Assembly (NCBI GenBank): GCA_013398015.1
Contig: VZRR01002858.1
Coordinates: forward strand, 248,001 to 312,000
Direction of reading: 5' to 3'
DNA: 64,000 bases
Source of the DNA: Oreocharis arfaki
Lineage: Eukaryota > Chordata > Aves > Passeriformes > Paramythiidae
The translations under genes and the position numbers were made by a program. A model generated the notes under the pieces. The model saw nothing but the letters and a program-made list of their open reading frames with translations. It had not been told where the DNA came from and made no database searches. Position 1 is the first letter of the stretch; the number at the start of each line of letters is the position of its first letter. Positions 49,920 to 61,982 of the stretch are shown here, one piece after another.

Positions 49920-50535
49920 GACGAAACAAACCCCCGTCCCCCGGGGCCCCCCTCCCCGACAACGCGTGAAACAACTTGATAAATGATTGCTCTGTCAGGG
50001 GACGAGGGGATGGAGACGTCTGGGAGTGCAGGGGGAATGTATCTAATTCAGGCATGAGGGGAGCTCGGGGTGGGAGAGGGGAGCAGGCCGAGGGGCGCTG
50101 GGATGGGAGTGCGAGGATCCCCTGCCCTGGCAGCAAAATTAATAAGTATGGCAGAGGGGGAAGGGGTGAGTGGCTCTCCGGAGAGGTTTTGGGGGGGCTC
50201 GGGTGAGTCTCCCCGGCTGTGCCCTGCCTCCAGCCCCCGTGCTCGCATTACCTCATTTACTGGGGATGGCAGGAAACACAAACCTCCCCCCGCCGCTCCC
50301 AGCCCAGTCCAGTCCGGGCTGCTGATAGCATTGAAAGCTGCAGAAACAGGAGCCCATGCCCTGGCTCTATTCAAGGGAACATTAATTACCCTAAAACAAA
50401 AACAAGAGGAGTTCACAGCTGGGGCCCAACACTTCAGATTCTCCCTCCCTCTGTCCCTCCCTCTCTCCTTCCCTGCCGCTCCTCCAGTTTGTGCACACCA
50501 GCTATTTATACAGTCTCCCCTCCTAAATGACTGAT
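49920..50535. promoter_or_regulatory. GC-rich segment with donor-like sites; possible minor promoter or enhancer
   Basis: GC rises over 49930-50310 with some CpG (CCCCCGTCCCCCGGGG, GACAACGCGTGAAAC, GGGGACGAGGGG). Two strong donor-like sequences occur, GGGGTGAGTGGC at 50163 and CTCGGGTGAGTCTCC at 50199. An ATG at 50147 (AAGTATGGCAGAGG) opens a frame into the first donor. Downstream are GGGAACATTAATTACCC (50376), CTATTTATAC (MEF2/TATA-like, 50507) and a polypyrimidine run (50440-50480). It is far weaker than the island at 26-27 kb, and no product is recognised. Confidence 0.28.
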
Positions 50536-52650
50536 ACTGGGCCCGTGCACCCGTGGTGCCCAAAACTCTGCCAGCAGGATTTGTAGGGATGGTTGTAAGC
50601 AGAGATGGTCCAAGGGCTGGGTCTGTGCTGAGAGAGAAGCAGCGTGCCACCACCACCACCCACCAAAACCAGGCTGAGTAGTTTGTGAAAAGCCGTGGCA
50701 GCTGGAATAACGAGCGGTCCTGCGTGGTCTGGGTGGCTGCCGACAGAAACCAGGCCTTGGGCGGCTTATCCTGGCGGGTACAGCAGGGAACACTGGGGAA
50801 ACTTCAGTGAGTCCCGCTGGAAGAAAATAAGGATTTGGTGGTGGTGTATTTTTCTCCCTCGCCCTCTGTGGGAATGGAGCAGAGAACTTAATTTAGAGCC
50901 CTCCCGAGCTGCTGGTTAATAGACGCTTGATCCAGGAGGCAGCTGCTGCCACCACTTACAAGGTGACCCAGAGCCCTGTTCCAGCATGTCCCAGGCCACT
51001 ATGTCATGAGCACCAGTTGCCAGGAATAGAGAGTGCAGCAATGTGTATAAATAAATAAAATGGGGTTTGAGTGCACTTCTGTGTTCAGCTGATGAAGAGG
51101 AAGGGCTTCAGGAGAATGCTAAATGCTGGGCTTTGTTATTGTTTTGGTAGCTGTCACCCATCCAGAGAAGTTGGCCCCAAGCCTCACTCTCAGGGCACAT
51201 CAGCAATAAATGATAACAAAAATAGGTAAAACGTGAGGAGGAGTGTTCTGAAACATGTGGAGGGCAGTGCTTGCCAGCTGTCAGCTTCCTGTCTTCACAG
51301 GAGAATTTGATCTCGCTGGGAATTGCCCTTCCCCTTCTCCTCTATGCTCCTGCCCCAAGATCTGTGATGAGCTTAGCAAGTGCTTTGGCACAGGGTAAGG
51401 TGGCTTGCCTGCAGTGGAAGCCTTGTGTTCCCTTAGGCTGCTGACCCTCTAACTGGGCACTAAAGACTAAAATACCTGAGTCTTCAAAGCCCTCTAGGAC
51501 CTTCTCTCGTGTCTCCAGGAAATTACCAAGTACCCCACTGTTTGCCGGAAAATAATTCTTTAACAGCTACAGTTCTGGTGTGAAAGCTGTGAGAGGAGCA
51601 CGTGGCAGTGCTCGTGTGAGCAGCCAGCCCCTGGCAGAATCCAGCAACTGCGGTGTGTTACTGCAGGGTAGCCACTGGCATTCGTTTTGGGTGAGGTGAA
51701 GGAAAAAGGTTTGGTGTTCAGCTCAGTTAAGCAGACCTATTTATAAGGTGGAGTGGCCTGGTTCAAGCATGGCTGCAGATTAGGAGGGCAGGAGATAGGG
51801 AATTAGTGAACCCTGTTAATGCTTTACCTGGCAGTGAGGAGGAACTGCGGACGGCCGTGCCTGCTTTCCTCTTGGCAATGCAAAGGCCACCAGTGCTTCG
51901 TTTGTTACCGAGATCGCTGTCAGCCCTGCTAACTCCCTTGCACTTCACTTTTGAAAAGCAGCAGGTACAGTTTGCCAAAGCTGCCCTGTGTCAGAAAAAC
52001 CCAATGTGTAGAAAGACTCTTTGTGCTATTTGGTTTGGACTGTCGAGAAAGGAGGGGAGAGTAGAAAGAGGTTTCGTAGAATATTACCTCTACAGTCTTT
52101 TTCTGTACTTTGGTTTATTTCCTGTGGACCTGAAACAGTGAGAACAAATAGCCACTAAACCCACAAAAAATAATTATACAAGCAAGGCAAAGAATGATGT
52201 TCTTTATGATCACTTGCGTTGGGCTGCAGCACCTAAAGTTATGCAAGTGTAACACAGGGTACTTTTTAGAATGCAAGACCCTTTCTCGCAGTCTAGCAGG
52301 GAACAAATCCTGCCTTGAAACACTGGATTTTTGCAAGTGTATACAACAGTCAGGAACGTAGGCAGACATTTGTTTTCAGCTTGGGGCAAGTTGCCAACTC
52401 GTTCAGACCATCATCCACCACCATGGTGTAGAACTCCACCTTTTTTCCCCAGCAGCCTTGTCTAATAGTCTGGGCAGTAGCCTTTGCAGAAGGCCAGAGG
52501 GGACAACTGAATGCAGTGGTTTCTTCTAAAGCCCTTACAAAACTACCAGAACTTGTAGTCTTACATAGTGATAGTTGTTGGTTGATGGTTTTGGGGGAGG
52601 TTTTTTTTTGGTGTTTTCTTTTTTTTTTAAGGAAGTAATTTCCTTCACAA
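50536..52650. other. Non-coding sequence, no gene recognised
   Basis: Unique non-coding DNA. A T/G-rich run lies at 52600-52630. No exon is recognised. Confidence 0.55.
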
Positions 52651-52657
52651 AAGGGAA

Positions 52658-52985
52658 GTATTTTTTTCATTCAAGACATAATTAAACTGGAATCCATTGC
52701 CACAGGATGTTGTGGATGCCAGAAGTCGAGATAGGTTCAAAAAGCAATTAAACAAATTCATGGAAGCGAAGTTCATCGAGGGCAATTAAGCACAAAGATA
52801 CAATCTCTGGCACAGGAAGTCTTAAGCCACAGCTTGCTGGAAGCTGGTAGGGGGGAAGCCTTATGGTATGCTTGCACCATTCTTACGCACCCGCCAAGTA
52901 TTTGCTGCTGGTCCCAGTCTGGGGCAGGATATTGGGCTCCATGGACCTTTGGTCTGACCCAATCTGGCGGATATATTCATCTGTT
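52658..52985 (+). mobile_element. Old CR1/L3-type LINE 3' fragment, plus strand
   Basis: About 320 bases follow the old CR1 order: TTTTTTTCATTCAAGACATA, AACTGGAATCCATTGCCACA, AGGATGTTGTGGATGCCAG, AGGTTCAAAAAGCAATTAAA, AAATTCATGGAAGCGAAG, GGCACAGGAAGTCTTAAGCC, TTGCTGGAAGCTGG, GGGGCAGGATATTGGGCTCC, ATGGACCTTTGGTCTGACCC. This is the 3' untranslated end of an older CR1 lineage than the ATTCTATG-ending copies. It is non-coding. Confidence 0.92.
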
Positions 52986-52989
52986 GTGC

Positions 52990-55900
52990 TTTAGCCAAGA
53001 TGTGAGGCATCCCAGTTTTGCTGAGGAAGTGCTAACAGCATGTAGAGATGTGAGTGATCCTTCGGAGTCCCTTTCCTGTGTCTTTTTTTTTTTGCCAGCA
53101 GAAAGCAAAATCAAGAGCAGGTCTTCTGGTGGCACAGAGAGCTGGGCTCGCAAGCGAGGGAGGGGGGCAGTGGGGAAGGAAATGAAACCAGGCTGCTCCA
53201 CCACTGTCCTGCTGGCACATGACGTGATCTGCAGAGCTCACGGTGTGGTGTTCATGGATGAGCTCCAGACACTTCACGTGCTTCCAGAAAATTTGTCTGT
53301 GTGAGTCCTGTCTTCCAATAACCTGCCCTCATCAGCCAACTGCTTTCTCTGGTATGCCCAAAACACGGGGCCTTTGAAAATGGACTTAAAATGAGACTTC
53401 ATGCTGATTAATAGCATGTAAATACATAGAGTAATTCTTCAGATGGAAGTTAACTTGACTTTTAGCCTTTTCTTTAATTTTGTGCTTCCTGCTTTGCTGG
53501 AGAAATTTAAGTGAAGCACTGCTAATATGACGTTGTATTAAGTGGTGTCATTCAACGTAGATAACACATGATTATAGCTTAGTTATTAGAAAACACCTGA
53601 TTTATCTCAATTGTGCCTCTTAGTTTTTATTCAGAACCGTAAAAGCAATAATCAAACCCCCTCACGTCCTCCCTCCCCTGGGCAAGCCTGTAACTAACCT
53701 GTGCTGTGAGAGGATGTTTATCAGGGTGCCACAGGGACCAGAAATAGTTTCTGTCTCCAATTCACTGATGCCTCAGAGAAAGAAGTAGGCAGTGTATTAA
53801 TTCATTGATGTAAAAAAGTGCTGAAGGAGTACTATTCAAAAGTACAAGATCTTAGAGAGGGATTAAAACTATGGATAAGGAAATTAAGTTGGAAAGTGTA
53901 TGTTATCACATGAGGACATAATATAAACCAGAGCTAGTTGGTGGGAACGTTCCGGATGTGAGGACAACTGTGCCGTGTCTTGTGAGTTTTAGCCAAAACC
54001 AGTATTTCATATTTGCTTAAACCTTCAGCTCTTGAAGAGACTTTGAGAACATGATCCAAGTGTATGCCGAGTTCAGAGAACCAAATTGCACCCAGTATTT
54101 ATTATAATTTTAGAAACATTGTGAACCCAGTGGGTCAGGTTTGTGTTGCTTTACGGAGTAAAGCAGACCCCTGGATCAAGAGAGGTTATGAAAGTGTGAT
54201 GTTTTTCTTCTTAAATGTAGCTCCTGCACTTTAGTGTAACTTTGTTTCTGAACATCTTGGTACAAAAAAGATTTATAAAATTGTGAGAAGTCACAGAATA
54301 TCAACAGAAAAACAGCATGAGAATGATCCTCTTGTAAAGAAATAATGAAAGGCCTGAATACACTGGACACTTACCTGCATCTGTAGGACAGAGACACCAA
54401 GAGAGACAAGGAAATTGGACAATTGAAATAAGAGGAGAAAGGAGAACAAAAATTATTCTAAAGGCAAAGAAGTGTTCCTAAGCAGGAATAGGAAGTTCTT
54501 TTCTTGAAACACTCAGACTGGACAAATACTTTGCATCTGGCAGAGATGCAAGCAGTCCTGGGTTGGAAACAGAATTTTGTATGCCTTTTGTGTCTCTGAA
54601 TTTTATCCCCAGTAAAGTGGATTGGAGAGCAGGGGATGGTTAGTATCGTGAATCAGTGGTGGGTTCATCTCAGTGACTGATAGTGGGATTATTTGAAAAA
54701 GTGGGAGAATAGAGACAATTCAGATGTGTATTCTTTTGGCAGATTCGGGCTGGGTACTGAACAAGCGACTCGGGATTTATTGGAAAGCCTAAGAAGGAAT
54801 TAGATGGCACATATACAATGGTTTTGCTGTGCCTGACAGTGCTCTGGAAGCCAGCCAGCTGTGCTCAGAGGTTGGTTTTTGATGGAGATGTTTTCCCTCA
54901 CCAACAGGGAGAAAAGGTTGGCATCTCATTAAATACTGGGGGGTTTTTATGCCACTGGTGGATGGCCATCAGGTCAGTAGTCTCACAGCCACCTTTCTCT
55001 TTGCCTGAAGTGGGCCATGCTACGTGACCTCCCAGGGCAGAAGTGCAGCCCTCCTCCCCTTTAACATGGCAACAATATCCACTCCAGGTTTTGTCTGCGC
55101 ACGTTGCAATTCAGCAGCAGCCCTTCTGCTTTTCAGTCCTCACTCTAGTCTGAATGAATAGGAAGGTGTTGGGAAGACCCACAAAAAAAGTCTCCTCTTT
55201 GGTTTGGGTGGAAGAGCTGGTGATAGTAACTGCAGAGTCTGTATTGGCTCTTTCCGCTTCTCACAGAAGACTGAATGTTTTAAAGATGAAAAGCTCTGTT
55301 TCTCAGCATTTTTTTCCTGCTGTTGTTGTGGTGACTTAAGGCATCTTTTCCTTGAATGCAGCTCACACAATGAAGTTAAAACCACGTCTTCCCGGTTTCC
55401 TTCCTCTTTCATTTTGAGCTTCTTTCATGTACAAACCATCCACCTCCTCACAGTGAACCCTCTGAGCAGGTTCTGGATGAAGCCACTGGCCCACCTTGGT
55501 CTCATTTCTAGTCCCAGGTCATGCCTAATATTAGATACCTTGGAAGAAAGAGTAAAATCCTGCAAAGACGAGTGGGAAAGCTGCAGAATTCTCTTGACTC
55601 CAATTGCTGACACTGTTGATGTTTTGTGGTTTTTAATCTTATTAGTATTATTGCTTCAATAAATACCTCGCAGAGAGGAGTTCTGTGGGTTACTTTTGTA
55701 AGTGTGGGTGCAGCAATACTTTCTTTCATCACTTCTAAATCTATTGTCTTTCATTTAGTTGGACAACTCCTTGCTCCTGTCCTATTGGGAGAAAAAGAGG
55801 GTGGGAATGGAGAATAAGTGCATCCAGATGGCTTTCTCTGCCTGTTTTGTGTTATCATGTGCTTGGATTGTTTCACCTCTTACTTACCGCCCCTTGAACG

Positions 55901-56235
55901 AAGCCCAGAAATTTGAAAATCATTAAAGTTCCTATTCACCAGACTTTTTAATGGACTGTAGGCCATCCAAAGTCATGCTAACAAGGGTTCACTGAGTCTC
56001 GAGTTTCGTAATGTGTGTGTTTTGTAACTGGGTTCTTAGATGAGCATCTTCCCGGGGCTGTAAATTTATGTCAGTTCTTTCTGGACTTCTGAGTTTCTGA
56101 GGTTTTGTTTTGTCACAGAGGCAGACGGGCTGAATGCAATGTTCGAGGGAGAAACTGTGCTTTCCACATTATTCTTTATCTCGCTCTAATGCAAAGCTCC
56201 ACATCTGGTTTGTGGTTTTGACGATGGCTGGAAAC
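52990..56235. other. Non-coding sequence, no gene recognised
   Basis: Unique non-coding DNA with a T-run followed by GCCAGCAG (53082-53100) that resembles a splice acceptor but leads into no recognisable coding sequence. A repeat-free AT-rich stretch lies at 53500-53640. Confidence 0.55.
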
Positions 56236-56239
56236 TAAG

Positions 56240-56930
56240 CAGATGTTTTCCCTGTGCTGTCCACGAGGCCACTTAGATCTTTCTCCAAATGGTTACAATT
56301 AATGTGAAACCCATCCGTGTCCACAATTAGTTCAAACTCTCCTTGCCAATTTGCATAACCTTGCACTTGTGTGCAGTAACATTTATTTGCTGTAACTTGG
56401 GTGGATCCTTCAGATTCATACTATTCTTGCTGGTTTTATTTCATTTACAGAGCAGGATCATCAACAATTTTTTCCCCCTATTTCACATTGTATGTGCCCC
56501 TTTCCAGATCATTTAATATATTAAATGTTGATCATAGTATCCACCCCTGGGACTTCCCCCATTAACCTTCTTGAAAACTGGCCATTTATTCATGCTGTTC
56601 GTTTTTCCTAAATTAGCTTTAATCTATTGACAGATGTTTACCTCTCACCCCATGACTGGTTTCCCTAATAGACTGTGGTGATTAATATTACCAAAGGCTG
56701 TTTGAAAATTCAAATTAATTATATCTACCAATTTTTCTTTAACCACTGTCTTGGCACTCCTTATAGAAAATACAGATGTGCCCATTTTTCTTATGGGAAT
56801 ACCATGCTAATCTGGGCCTGCTGCATGGCATTAATCTAACTTTCATAACTACCCAGTTGAGCCATTTTACCAGGTACTAAAGTAAGGTTTACAAGTGTCT
56901 GTAATTCCCAAGTTCACTGTTGCTTTTTAT
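56240..56930 (-). mobile_element. Old CR1-type LINE, reverse transcriptase C-terminal region, decayed
   Basis: Read on the minus strand, this block follows the 3' part of a CR1 reverse transcriptase gene in order. A GCCTTTGGTAATATTAATCA stretch corresponds to the AFDT.(N/H)H region, AAGTCCCAGGGGTGG to the VPQGS box, ATTAAATGATCTGGAAAGG to the FINDLEK region, TTGTTGATGATCCTGC to the catalytic ADD box, then GTGCAAGGTTATGCAAATTG and AAAGATCTAAGTGGCC. Stops and frameshifts are abundant, so it is a dead relic. Among the recognised copies this is the one that preserves the catalytic core region. Confidence 0.82.
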
Positions 56931-57209
56931 ACACAGATCCACGGCATCACCTGCCCTGCAGCTTTGCCACTTCCTATTTAATTTTAATGATCAAGCTGCC
57001 AGCAAAATGTGTAATGCGCCGCTTAGCTCTTAACATTGTTTGGAACTCGGGCGAGCGCTACCTGGGCCAGTTTGTTTCCAATTTAAATTAATTTTATGTG
57101 ACTCCAGGCATCAGTGGCAGGCTGCCTTGGGTTTTTACAGCGCCTGCTCTTGAACTGCTCGTTACCGGCGCCTGCCAAGGGCCCCTGCAGGGCTCTGCTC
57201 TCGATGCCT

Positions 57210-57317
57210 TCCTATATCACTCCTATATCCCTCCTATACCTCTCCTATATCCCTCCTATACCTCTCCTATATCCCTCCTATACCTCTCCTGTATCCCTCC
57301 TATACATCTCCTATACC
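57210..57317. repeat. Minisatellite, 11-bp unit in 22-bp higher-order array
   Basis: TCCTATATCCC and TCCTATACCTC alternate, giving a 22-bp higher-order unit repeated about four to five times, with a few single-base variants (TATATCAC, CTGTATCCC, TATACATC). The flanking sequence is unique. Frames through the array read as periodic Tyr/Pro/Leu/Ser peptides and are not genes. Confidence 0.97.
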
Positions 57318-57419
57318 AACCTGTTCGGTGTAGCCAGCCCAGCCTCTCGCTCTGGAGATGTTCTTTGAAAAGCTCTTCCAAGTGTCTTGACAGCCCCTTA
57401 CCCTCAAACTTCTGGGAAG

Positions 57420-57850
57420 CTTAACCAGGTTCATTAAAACTGGAGACTTTAATTTTTTAATTCTGACAGCCAAGCAACAGAGCATCATTTGAGTATGATT
57501 TTAATTATTTTTGCCTTTTATGTTCGTTAAAAGTTGGATTATTTCTGGATGTTGCTGCGATCTGGAGGTTTACAGCCAAATTAAGTCTTTGCATTCAAGT
57601 CAGTATTTTCTTCTGTACATGTCTGAGCAGTTTATGGCTTTAAAGTACATTTGCTTGAATTTGTTTTAATGTTTTAATTTACAAGATCATAATAGTTTCT
57701 TCCTGTTTGCAGAATGAACTGTTTGCTTTTGACTTGTATTGAAGTGCTTTCGGTTAAAAAAATTGAGTTAAAAAATGCACTGAAACTTTTTAAAAATTGG
57801 TTTGATGATGAAGTTTAGTGTTCCATTGCTTTAAATGAGATGCTTAGCAC
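57420..57850. promoter_or_regulatory. Candidate conserved non-coding element
   Basis: A long AT-rich, repeat-free block with TTTAATTTTTTAATTCTGAC, GATTTTAATTATTTTTGCC, CAGCCAAATTAAGTC, TTGTTTTAATGTTTTAATTT and GAGATGCTTAGCACC. It has no long frame, and its composition resembles conserved non-coding DNA around developmental genes. No conservation data are available. Confidence 0.25.
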
Positions 57851-59160
57851 CTAAACCTGATTTGCTGCAGTTAGCCAGCTGTTCTGGTTTGTTTCCAGTC
57901 TTTAGGTTCTCCGTGGCCCATCTCAGCATCTCACACTCCCCGGAGCACTCAGGTCTGTGATCAGGTTGTAGGGAGGTGCTTGGCAGTGGCCACAGGGCAC
58001 TGTGAGTTGGGCAGAGAAAGGCTGATCCACTGCAAAAAACACAGCAGAGAAAACTCAGCCGGATAATCAGTTTTAGGATTAAAAACCCTAAAACCTCCCC
58101 ATAGCCTGGCCATCGGTGGTGCCCAGGGCTGTGAGCAAGCACGGGGGTCATGCAGGTGGAGGAGCAGGGCAGCAGCCTGGCAGTGTTGCTATAAAGTCAC
58201 CCCTGAAACTTCAGCCAGAGTGAAGGGAATAAACAGAAATGAAGCGCGTACTCGTCGTCGCTCGCAGATGGGCTCCACACATGTCAAGGCTCAATTTATC
58301 CTATCAGTAAGGTCTATTCTGGGCTCTTCTGTGTTTTCTGCCAGTTCAGTCTGGGAGTTGTTTTACACCTCTTGGCAAATATTTGGTTTGGGAGTTTCTA
58401 AGTATAATTTAAGTGATAGATTAAAAGTCAGGGAGAGCTTCAGCTCTTATGGGTTAGAGTAATTTCACATTTACCATTAGATAAGTTTTAAAGGTATTAG
58501 TGTATCTTAAGCATTTAAGAGTAAGGCAGAGGGTCCAAACAGCCTGTACTGCTGTTCTTGTAGACTTTGTGCTGGTGCTGGTATTCCAAGTTCATATCTC
58601 CTGTTTATATCTGCTTTAGTGATACAGTTAATATTCAAATGGTTAAAGGTTTATATTGCTGGAAATGGGGAGTAAAAAATCAGTAGAAGGCATTGAAAAT
58701 GTTAGGCTAAACATTGTTTCTTTATTTCTGGGTACTCCAGTGCATCTTGGATGCAGCCAGCCACTGCAGTACTTGGTACTTTGTACCAAATTATCCCGTT
58801 TCTCTCCCCTCCTGTTAGTGTCAGCCTGATTCCTTCCCATAGTTTGCAGCATTGTCATTCAGAGGCACTGCAAACTTGCCAGCTCCTTAGGCACGCTTCC
58901 TGCATCTTACATTTGGACTGGCTTTGAAACCCCTTCCCTTCACACCTCCTTGGGTTTAATTTCCCGGCGCTGATTTCCTGCGATGGAACTCTCTCCCCCG
59001 TCCCTGCCGCTGTGGTTTCATCCCACGCTGCGCCTGGTCCTAGCAGCCTGCAGAACGTGGTCCTTGGCCTGGGAGTGCTGGCTCTTTGCTGTCCCAGCCG
59101 TGCTTCTTCAGGCCCCACAGGGCATCTCAGCTGTTTAGAGGGTTCAGCCTCGTGGCTTTC
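57851..59160. other. Non-coding sequence, no gene recognised
   Basis: Unique non-coding DNA without a recognised exon or repeat. Confidence 0.55.
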
Positions 59161-59164
59161 CTGT

Positions 59165-59318
59165 GCATTAAGAAAATGTTTTCTCGGTTTTATGGAAGAA
59201 CAAAGCGAAATGCCCAGCATCGTGGAGGAAGTCTGTGGCGCAGCTGGGGGATGAACTCTGATCTCCACGTGTCTGTCCAGTACCTCGATTACGTGATCGT
59301 CTCCGCTGCCTCATCTCA
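59165..59318 (-). mobile_element. MIR/L2-type SINE relic, minus strand
   Basis: GAGGAAGTCTGTGGCGCAGC, TGGGGGATGAACTCTGATCT and CCAGTACCTCGATTACGTGA follow the reverse strand of tRNA-headed MIR-like SINEs, where a 'GTCTGTGGCAGAGCTGGGAATTGAACCCAGATCTCC' statement is standard and is followed by 'AGTGCCTTAACCACTAGACCA'. The latter is the antisense tRNA-like head with its B box. Upstream TTTTATGGAAGAACAAAG may be the 'TTTTACAGATGAGG' part. It is strongly diverged. Confidence 0.6.
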
Positions 59319-59735
59319 GATTCATCTGTTGAAGTTGAACGAGCGTGTCAAACTGCATTTTTCATCTCTCTTCTCTCGACTCTGCTTATAGCTTGAGGCA
59401 CTGGAGGAGAGTGGAGTTTTTACACGTTGGGAGTCTTCTTCGATACTGCTCTTTTATCCCCTCTTTTTTTGCCTCCCTTCTTACATCTCAAGTCGTGTGA
59501 AATCAAGTCTCTGTTCCCTTCTACATCTGAAATGCAGTTTTCTGTATTCATGCACATACTTGCCATCAAAAGTTTCATCTCTGCCCTCCGTTTTAATGCT
59601 GTAACAAGATTTTATTATTTTTTTTAGGACCCTCACAATTTCCTTCCTCTATGACATTCAACTCTGGGCAACCAGTATTTTCTGCATTTGGCATCTAAGT
59701 CACGTTCTTTCCTGGTCAAATTTTAGTATCCTCAG
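59319..59735. other. Non-coding, pyrimidine-rich spacer
   Basis: T/C-rich sequence between the SINE relic and an old CR1. No gene is recognised, and part of it may be decayed mobile DNA. Confidence 0.5.
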
Positions 59736-59739
59736 CCTG

Positions 59740-60465
59740 GTTCAGCATGGAATACAACCCCTTTTTCTGCCTTGTACACAAAAATGGATGTACAGGGTTA
59801 GATCAAAGGTCCCCCTTAGCCCAGCATCCTGTCTCTTGTTGTACAGCAGATAGCCAGGGAAGAGTGTCAGTTCAGGGCAGTCAAGCAATGATACTTCCCT
59901 AGACTGTGCTACCACACTCTGGCTCATTTGCAGCTCAAAAACTTCATTTTGTACTTAACAGCTGTTGATAGATTTTTTTTTTTCCCCCTCTTCTGTTACC
60001 TTGCCTTTCTTCTATGAACCCATGTACTCTTATAGCATCCATAATATTCCGTGGCCAAGAGGCAGAAGAATTATTGCTTGTGCAAGGAAGTGTCTCTTTT
60101 TTGTTGTTTCTGTCCTGATAATTTAATTTGCTGTCCGTGCATTCTTTTTTCAGAAGGGACTACAAGCACTCATTCATTCTCCATGGCATTTCTGGCTTTT
60201 TATTGTTTTGCATAATTGTTTTTCCTGCAGAAGCTGTTTCATGCATTTAATCACTGTTGTTGTCCTCCTCCAGCTTTTCAGTTCTTCTGAGTCTTCTTCT
60301 TCCCCAAATCTGGGGTCCAGAACTGCATATGCTGCTCGTGGTGTAGATTCACTCTGCATTCATGCAGAGATATATTGATGTTTTATGTTCCTTTCCTCAG
60401 CATGCCTACTATTATTATTTCATTTTTGACAGCTTCCACTATATTGCTTCCACTTTCAGGGTTCT
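59740..60465 (-). mobile_element. Old CR1-type LINE 3' fragment, minus strand
   Basis: At 59795-59840, GGTTAGATCAAAGGTCCCCC followed by TTAGCCCAGCATCCTGTCT is the reverse complement of the CR1 3' phrase seen at 52940-52970. At 60310-60385, GGGGTCCAGAACTGCATATG and CATGCAGAGATATATTGATG match the post-RT coding part in reverse. Both ends lie in the expected order for one element of about 720 bases, with heavy decay between. Confidence 0.75.
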
Positions 60466-61940
60466 GCACACTGCTGCCCAAGCTGCCCCTCTGCTTCTTG
60501 CACTGTTGCTTGTGATCTGGACCCTGACAGTTACTCTTGCTTCACCTGAATTTTCCTTTTTTATTTTTCCTCCCTTTTTATGCTCCCACCATATCTGAAA
60601 GGGCTTTTTTCCTCCAGTGCTCCTACCCACCTTGATCTCTAAATTTCTGTCGAAGCGTCATACTACAAAGCCCTTCAAAAGCATCTGCTCTTTTTTTCCC
60701 CCCCTTATCTAGTCTACCAGCACTGTCAGGCAACTTTCTATTATGCTGGAAATAAAAAATGTCTCTAAGATGTGTGCCAAGCTCACAGAATGTAAATCCA
60801 CATATGTATATCCAATCCACTCTTCTTTTTTCTTCTTTCCTCTTCACCATCTGTCTTCTAATCTGGTTTCTGTGGGCATTAAGGTATAATTTTACACCAG
60901 TCCAGTTAATTCCAAGTTTAGTTCTAGTTTGTACTGTTCAAAAGTCTCTCATGCTAATAGGGCTTAATCTGCTCACACCGTGCACAGCATCTCAAGGAAA
61001 GCAGTTCTGGTTTTAAGAAGCAGTCCAGGGAAGTCTGGGGCCTCCTCTGTTCCTGTCTGGGAACTTTTGGATAGAAATCACTCACATGATCCGTGTAACT
61101 TCTGCCTAATAAGCCTGATGTTCCTTTTCTGTGCTGGACCGCACCACTGATGTGCAGATGTGCAGCCTGTTCGTGTCCCGGACATGTTGGATCGCACACA
61201 GACGGACTCTGCGAGCAGCGAGCACGCACGTGTGAGCTGGGAGACAGACCAACAGCAGCACGTTCGTTGCTTGTGCTGCACACTGGGTCAGCACGGAAGC
61301 GTTTGTCCAGAGCTGTCTTGGGTTAGTGGTGCTGGCTGGACCTGTAAGAGAGGAATCTGCCATCAGGTGTAAGTCCTAATATTGCTGTGAGCTTTAACCA
61401 CCACCACCAAGATATTGTGGGGGAACTCTGCACAGCAGCATAACCCACAGTTGCTGTATCAACATTGCAGATGATTCAATTACCCTGATGCCCTCTCTAA
61501 ATTCCCTGATTCCTGAGGCCCTAAGAGTGTACAGCCTCTTCTAGAAAGGCCTTGTTACGGGCTCCAAGCATTTGAAAAGTTGGGTGTTGTGCTCAGTTGC
61601 TCCCGTATGGACTTTGGATCTTGATCTATGACAGGGATATACATCATCCTGTGGATGCAGTGATCAAGGAACAGTGTCCTCCTTCCCCTCTCCTCCACAG
61701 CCACAGAGTTTGGCTGCAGCGTGGTTTTGAAGGCCAGCAGCATTTCAGGTGCCCTGGTGGTGGAGGTGCTGAGGATATCTGTGTCCTTTAGGCTGCATCG
61801 TTACATTTACACGTAAAGATGTGATTCACAGAAAAGCCCAGATCTCCAATGTATAACTCCCCACCGTGTAATAGTGGGTTGGCAGAAATCTGTTAGCTGA
61901 GCATTATGTTCAATTAAACTAAATTAGAAACGGATTAATG
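60466..61940. other. Non-coding sequence, no gene recognised
   Basis: T/C-rich to about 60920, then ordinary unique DNA. CpG words are locally frequent at 61180-61270. No exon is recognised. Confidence 0.5.
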
Positions 61941-61982
61941 CTGCCATGGCCAGAGGTCTAGCCTGAGAGTTGTTGTGCTCAG

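Noticed and set aside
57210..57317. Regularly spaced repeat considered as a CRISPR array
   Set aside because: Units are contiguous without unique spacers, and the sequence is vertebrate nuclear DNA.
57098..57424. Periodic Tyr/Pro/Leu peptide frame
   Set aside because: It is a translation of the 11/22-bp minisatellite; its periodicity reflects the DNA repeat.
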